This document shows, piece by piece, positions 62,704-64,000 of a stretch of 64,000 bases of DNA. Source of the DNA: Strobilurus pachycystidiatus (taxonomy: Eukaryota; Basidiomycota; Agaricomycetes; Agaricales; Physalacriaceae); the NCBI GenBank assembly GCA_019915135.1, contig JAHLMK010000007.1, positions 1,116,001 to 1,180,000 of the forward strand. Reading direction: 5' to 3'. The position numbers were made by a program, and so were the translations under genes. Within the stretch, counting starts at the first letter, position 1. Each line of letters opens with the position of its first letter. The notes under the pieces were generated by a model, which worked only from the letters and a program-made list of their open reading frames with translations, ran no database searches and was not told where the DNA came from.

Positions 62704-64000
62704 TTAAGCTTCGGGAAGAATGTTGTCTGCCAGTTCATCAAAGAGCGTAACAAGCCTTCCAATCTCGTATTGTGCCAAAGTCAGGTCCTTTTCTACCGTG
62801 ATGGCTTCCGTGAGAGCAGGGAAGGTCGTGGCGCCATAACCTGTTACATAGAGTTAATGCAGTTCACGGGCCTATACTTGTCCAGGACTTACCGAGCCAT
62901 TTGCCCGGCGCGACACCCAAATGCTTATACCATTCCCGTCCTTTGATACCCTCCTTGGAAATGAAGCCACGTTCAAAGGAGATGAGCTTCTTGTTCGCTC
63001 TCACAACCCGTCTCTGGGCCTTTAAGAACTCCCAGATTGGGGGAAGCTTAGGCCGGTCGGCTTCGCTGATGGCGTCTACTTCTTCGTGTGTGGGCCAACG
63101 AGTCTGGTCTTCTTCGTATGGCAGGACACCGAACACGCTTTTCACCCAGTTGGCCAGTTTCGTGTACGCCGCACTTCTAGAACTGCACTTGTGTTGTGAT
63201 TGTACGTCTCGTCCGGGGAGGTGTGGCAGTTGACCCAAAAGTTCTTCGAACCTTCTCTCAGCCTCGTCTTTCTCGTTGTCAAGAGCAGCGCTAGCAAACT
63301 GGACTTTCTTGATGGATGCTCGGAGGGACGAGGTATCAAAGATCCAGGATGGTTGAAGTTCATCGAGGAGTTCTTCCACCCTGAAGGAAAATCAGTGAAT
63401 GCTCGCGCTGCGCGTGGTGAAACCGCTCACACATCAAGATAAGAGTCAAGTTCGAGAGCGTATTGAGTCGTGTTCAATGGGATGATCGTGTAGTCTGTGA
63501 GACGCAAGGAAAGTAATCCAAGATGTTTGGCGACGGCAATCTGAAATGAGAAATCAGGTGAGTAAGTGTACGATGACCAGAGAGAGAGACCATACGTGGC
63601 GATGGAATCCAGGATCAGCATACGTTTTCTGGAAAAGCACGCTGTCATATATGGAATGGTAGTGATAGACCGCATCATAGGGAGTGGGGCCAAATCCTTG
63701 GTCGGTACTAGCAACTCCCAGTCTCTGCAGGAAGACCGTGTAATCACTCCCACTTCCCAAAGGACGGACACCGGTGACCAGCGCTTTCTTAGCCTTTTGA
63801 TCTGCTTCATAACGCATCAAGACATCGCTGTCCGCGGTGAAAGCCGTGCTCTGGTTGCGGAAAGGTCCCTCGTCCTCTCGGGCATCCCATAGAGTCTTTC
63901 CGGGCGTGTGAGGATGCGGGACATCCAAAGCCGTCTTCTTGATCAAAGGGGCCAGCGCTGGAGATCCTCCGACATCCCATTGCGATCCGGCCGACGATAC
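62704..64000 (-). CDS. M28 metallopeptidase, glutamate carboxypeptidase II-like, 5' part outside window
   Basis: Only the C-terminal half is present; the start is beyond 64000. Visible are RPLGSGSDYTVFLQRLGVAS followed by TDQGFGPTPYDAVYHYHSIYDS (the His in YHSIYDS corresponds to a zinc ligand of GCPII/NAALADase) and YADPGFHRH, then IAVAKHLGLLSLRLTDYTIIPL. The transferrin-receptor-like dimerisation domain has FERGFISKEGIKGREWYKHLG then VAPGKWLG and, after an intron near 62830-62895, GYGATTFPALTEAITVEKD, ending NILPEA at 62704. In fungi such proteins are vacuolar or secreted aminopeptidase/carboxypeptidase-like enzymes. Substrate and membrane anchor cannot be judged because the N-terminus is missing. 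Confidence 0.9.

Overview
The window is nuclear DNA of a filamentous basidiomycete, most likely an Agaricomycete. Genes sit on both strands, are cut by many short GT-AG introns of about 45-65 nt, and are separated by short intergenic gaps. The content fits: a FunK1-type protein kinase, a carotenoid-ester-lipase-like type B carboxylesterase, a hybrid histidine kinase, an alpha-aminoadipate-pathway homocitrate synthase and an E(z)-type SET methyltransferase. I see no bacterial-style operons, CRISPR array, rRNA or tRNA. Intron positions are inferred by eye from splice signals and reading-frame continuity, so CDS coordinates span first to last coding base including introns.

Layout. 1-4423 (-) is an ABCC transporter cut by the left window edge. 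5102-7909 (-) is a FunK1 kinase. 8288-9191 (+) is an MPDU1/Lec35 homolog. 9347-11179 (-) is an NSUN5/Rcm1 rRNA m5C methyltransferase. 11658-13527 (+) is a class I DnaJ chaperone. 13997-15790 (+) is homocitrate synthase. 16388-17077 (-) is a small C2H2 zinc-finger protein. 17456-23157 (-) is a GAF hybrid histidine kinase. 23870-27619 (+) is a PHD/MYST histone acetyltransferase, followed 135 bp later by a SANT-like protein at 27755-29553 (+). 30855-33136 (-) is a secreted carboxylesterase. 33705-34804 (+) is an uncertain gene. 35354-37319 (+) is a C2/proline-rich Fic1/Inn1-like protein. 38081-39082 (+) is an uncharacterised three-exon gene. 39707-40979 (-) is an HMG-box protein. 42174-43207 (-) is a Frag1/DRAM/Sfk1 membrane protein. 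43713-45021 is an inverted-repeat-bounded, probably non-autonomous DNA transposon. 46613-47561 (-) is a DsbA-family oxidoreductase. 48567-51135 (-) is an E(z)/KMT6 methyltransferase, divergent from SEM1/DSS1 at 51363-51782 (+). 51908-54406 (-) is a Git1-like MFS transporter. 55434-59801 (-) is an IBtk-like ankyrin-RCC1-BTB protein. 60059-62496 (+) is a Dbp6/DDX51 DEAD-box helicase. 62704-64000 (-) is an M28 glutamate-carboxypeptidase-like protein cut by the right edge.

There is no gene cluster of one pathway. Most genes are conserved housekeeping or regulatory genes. Loose themes are chromatin (MYST, E(z), HMG, SANT-like), ribosome biogenesis (NSUN5, Dbp6) and transport. The least explained parts are the inverted-repeat element in the 43.2-46.6 kb gap, two gene models without a recognisable family (33.7-34.8 kb and 38.1-39.1 kb), a 6-nt microexon in the J domain, and a degenerate receiver inside the histidine kinase. 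I did not find convincing evidence of a wholly new multi-gene system.
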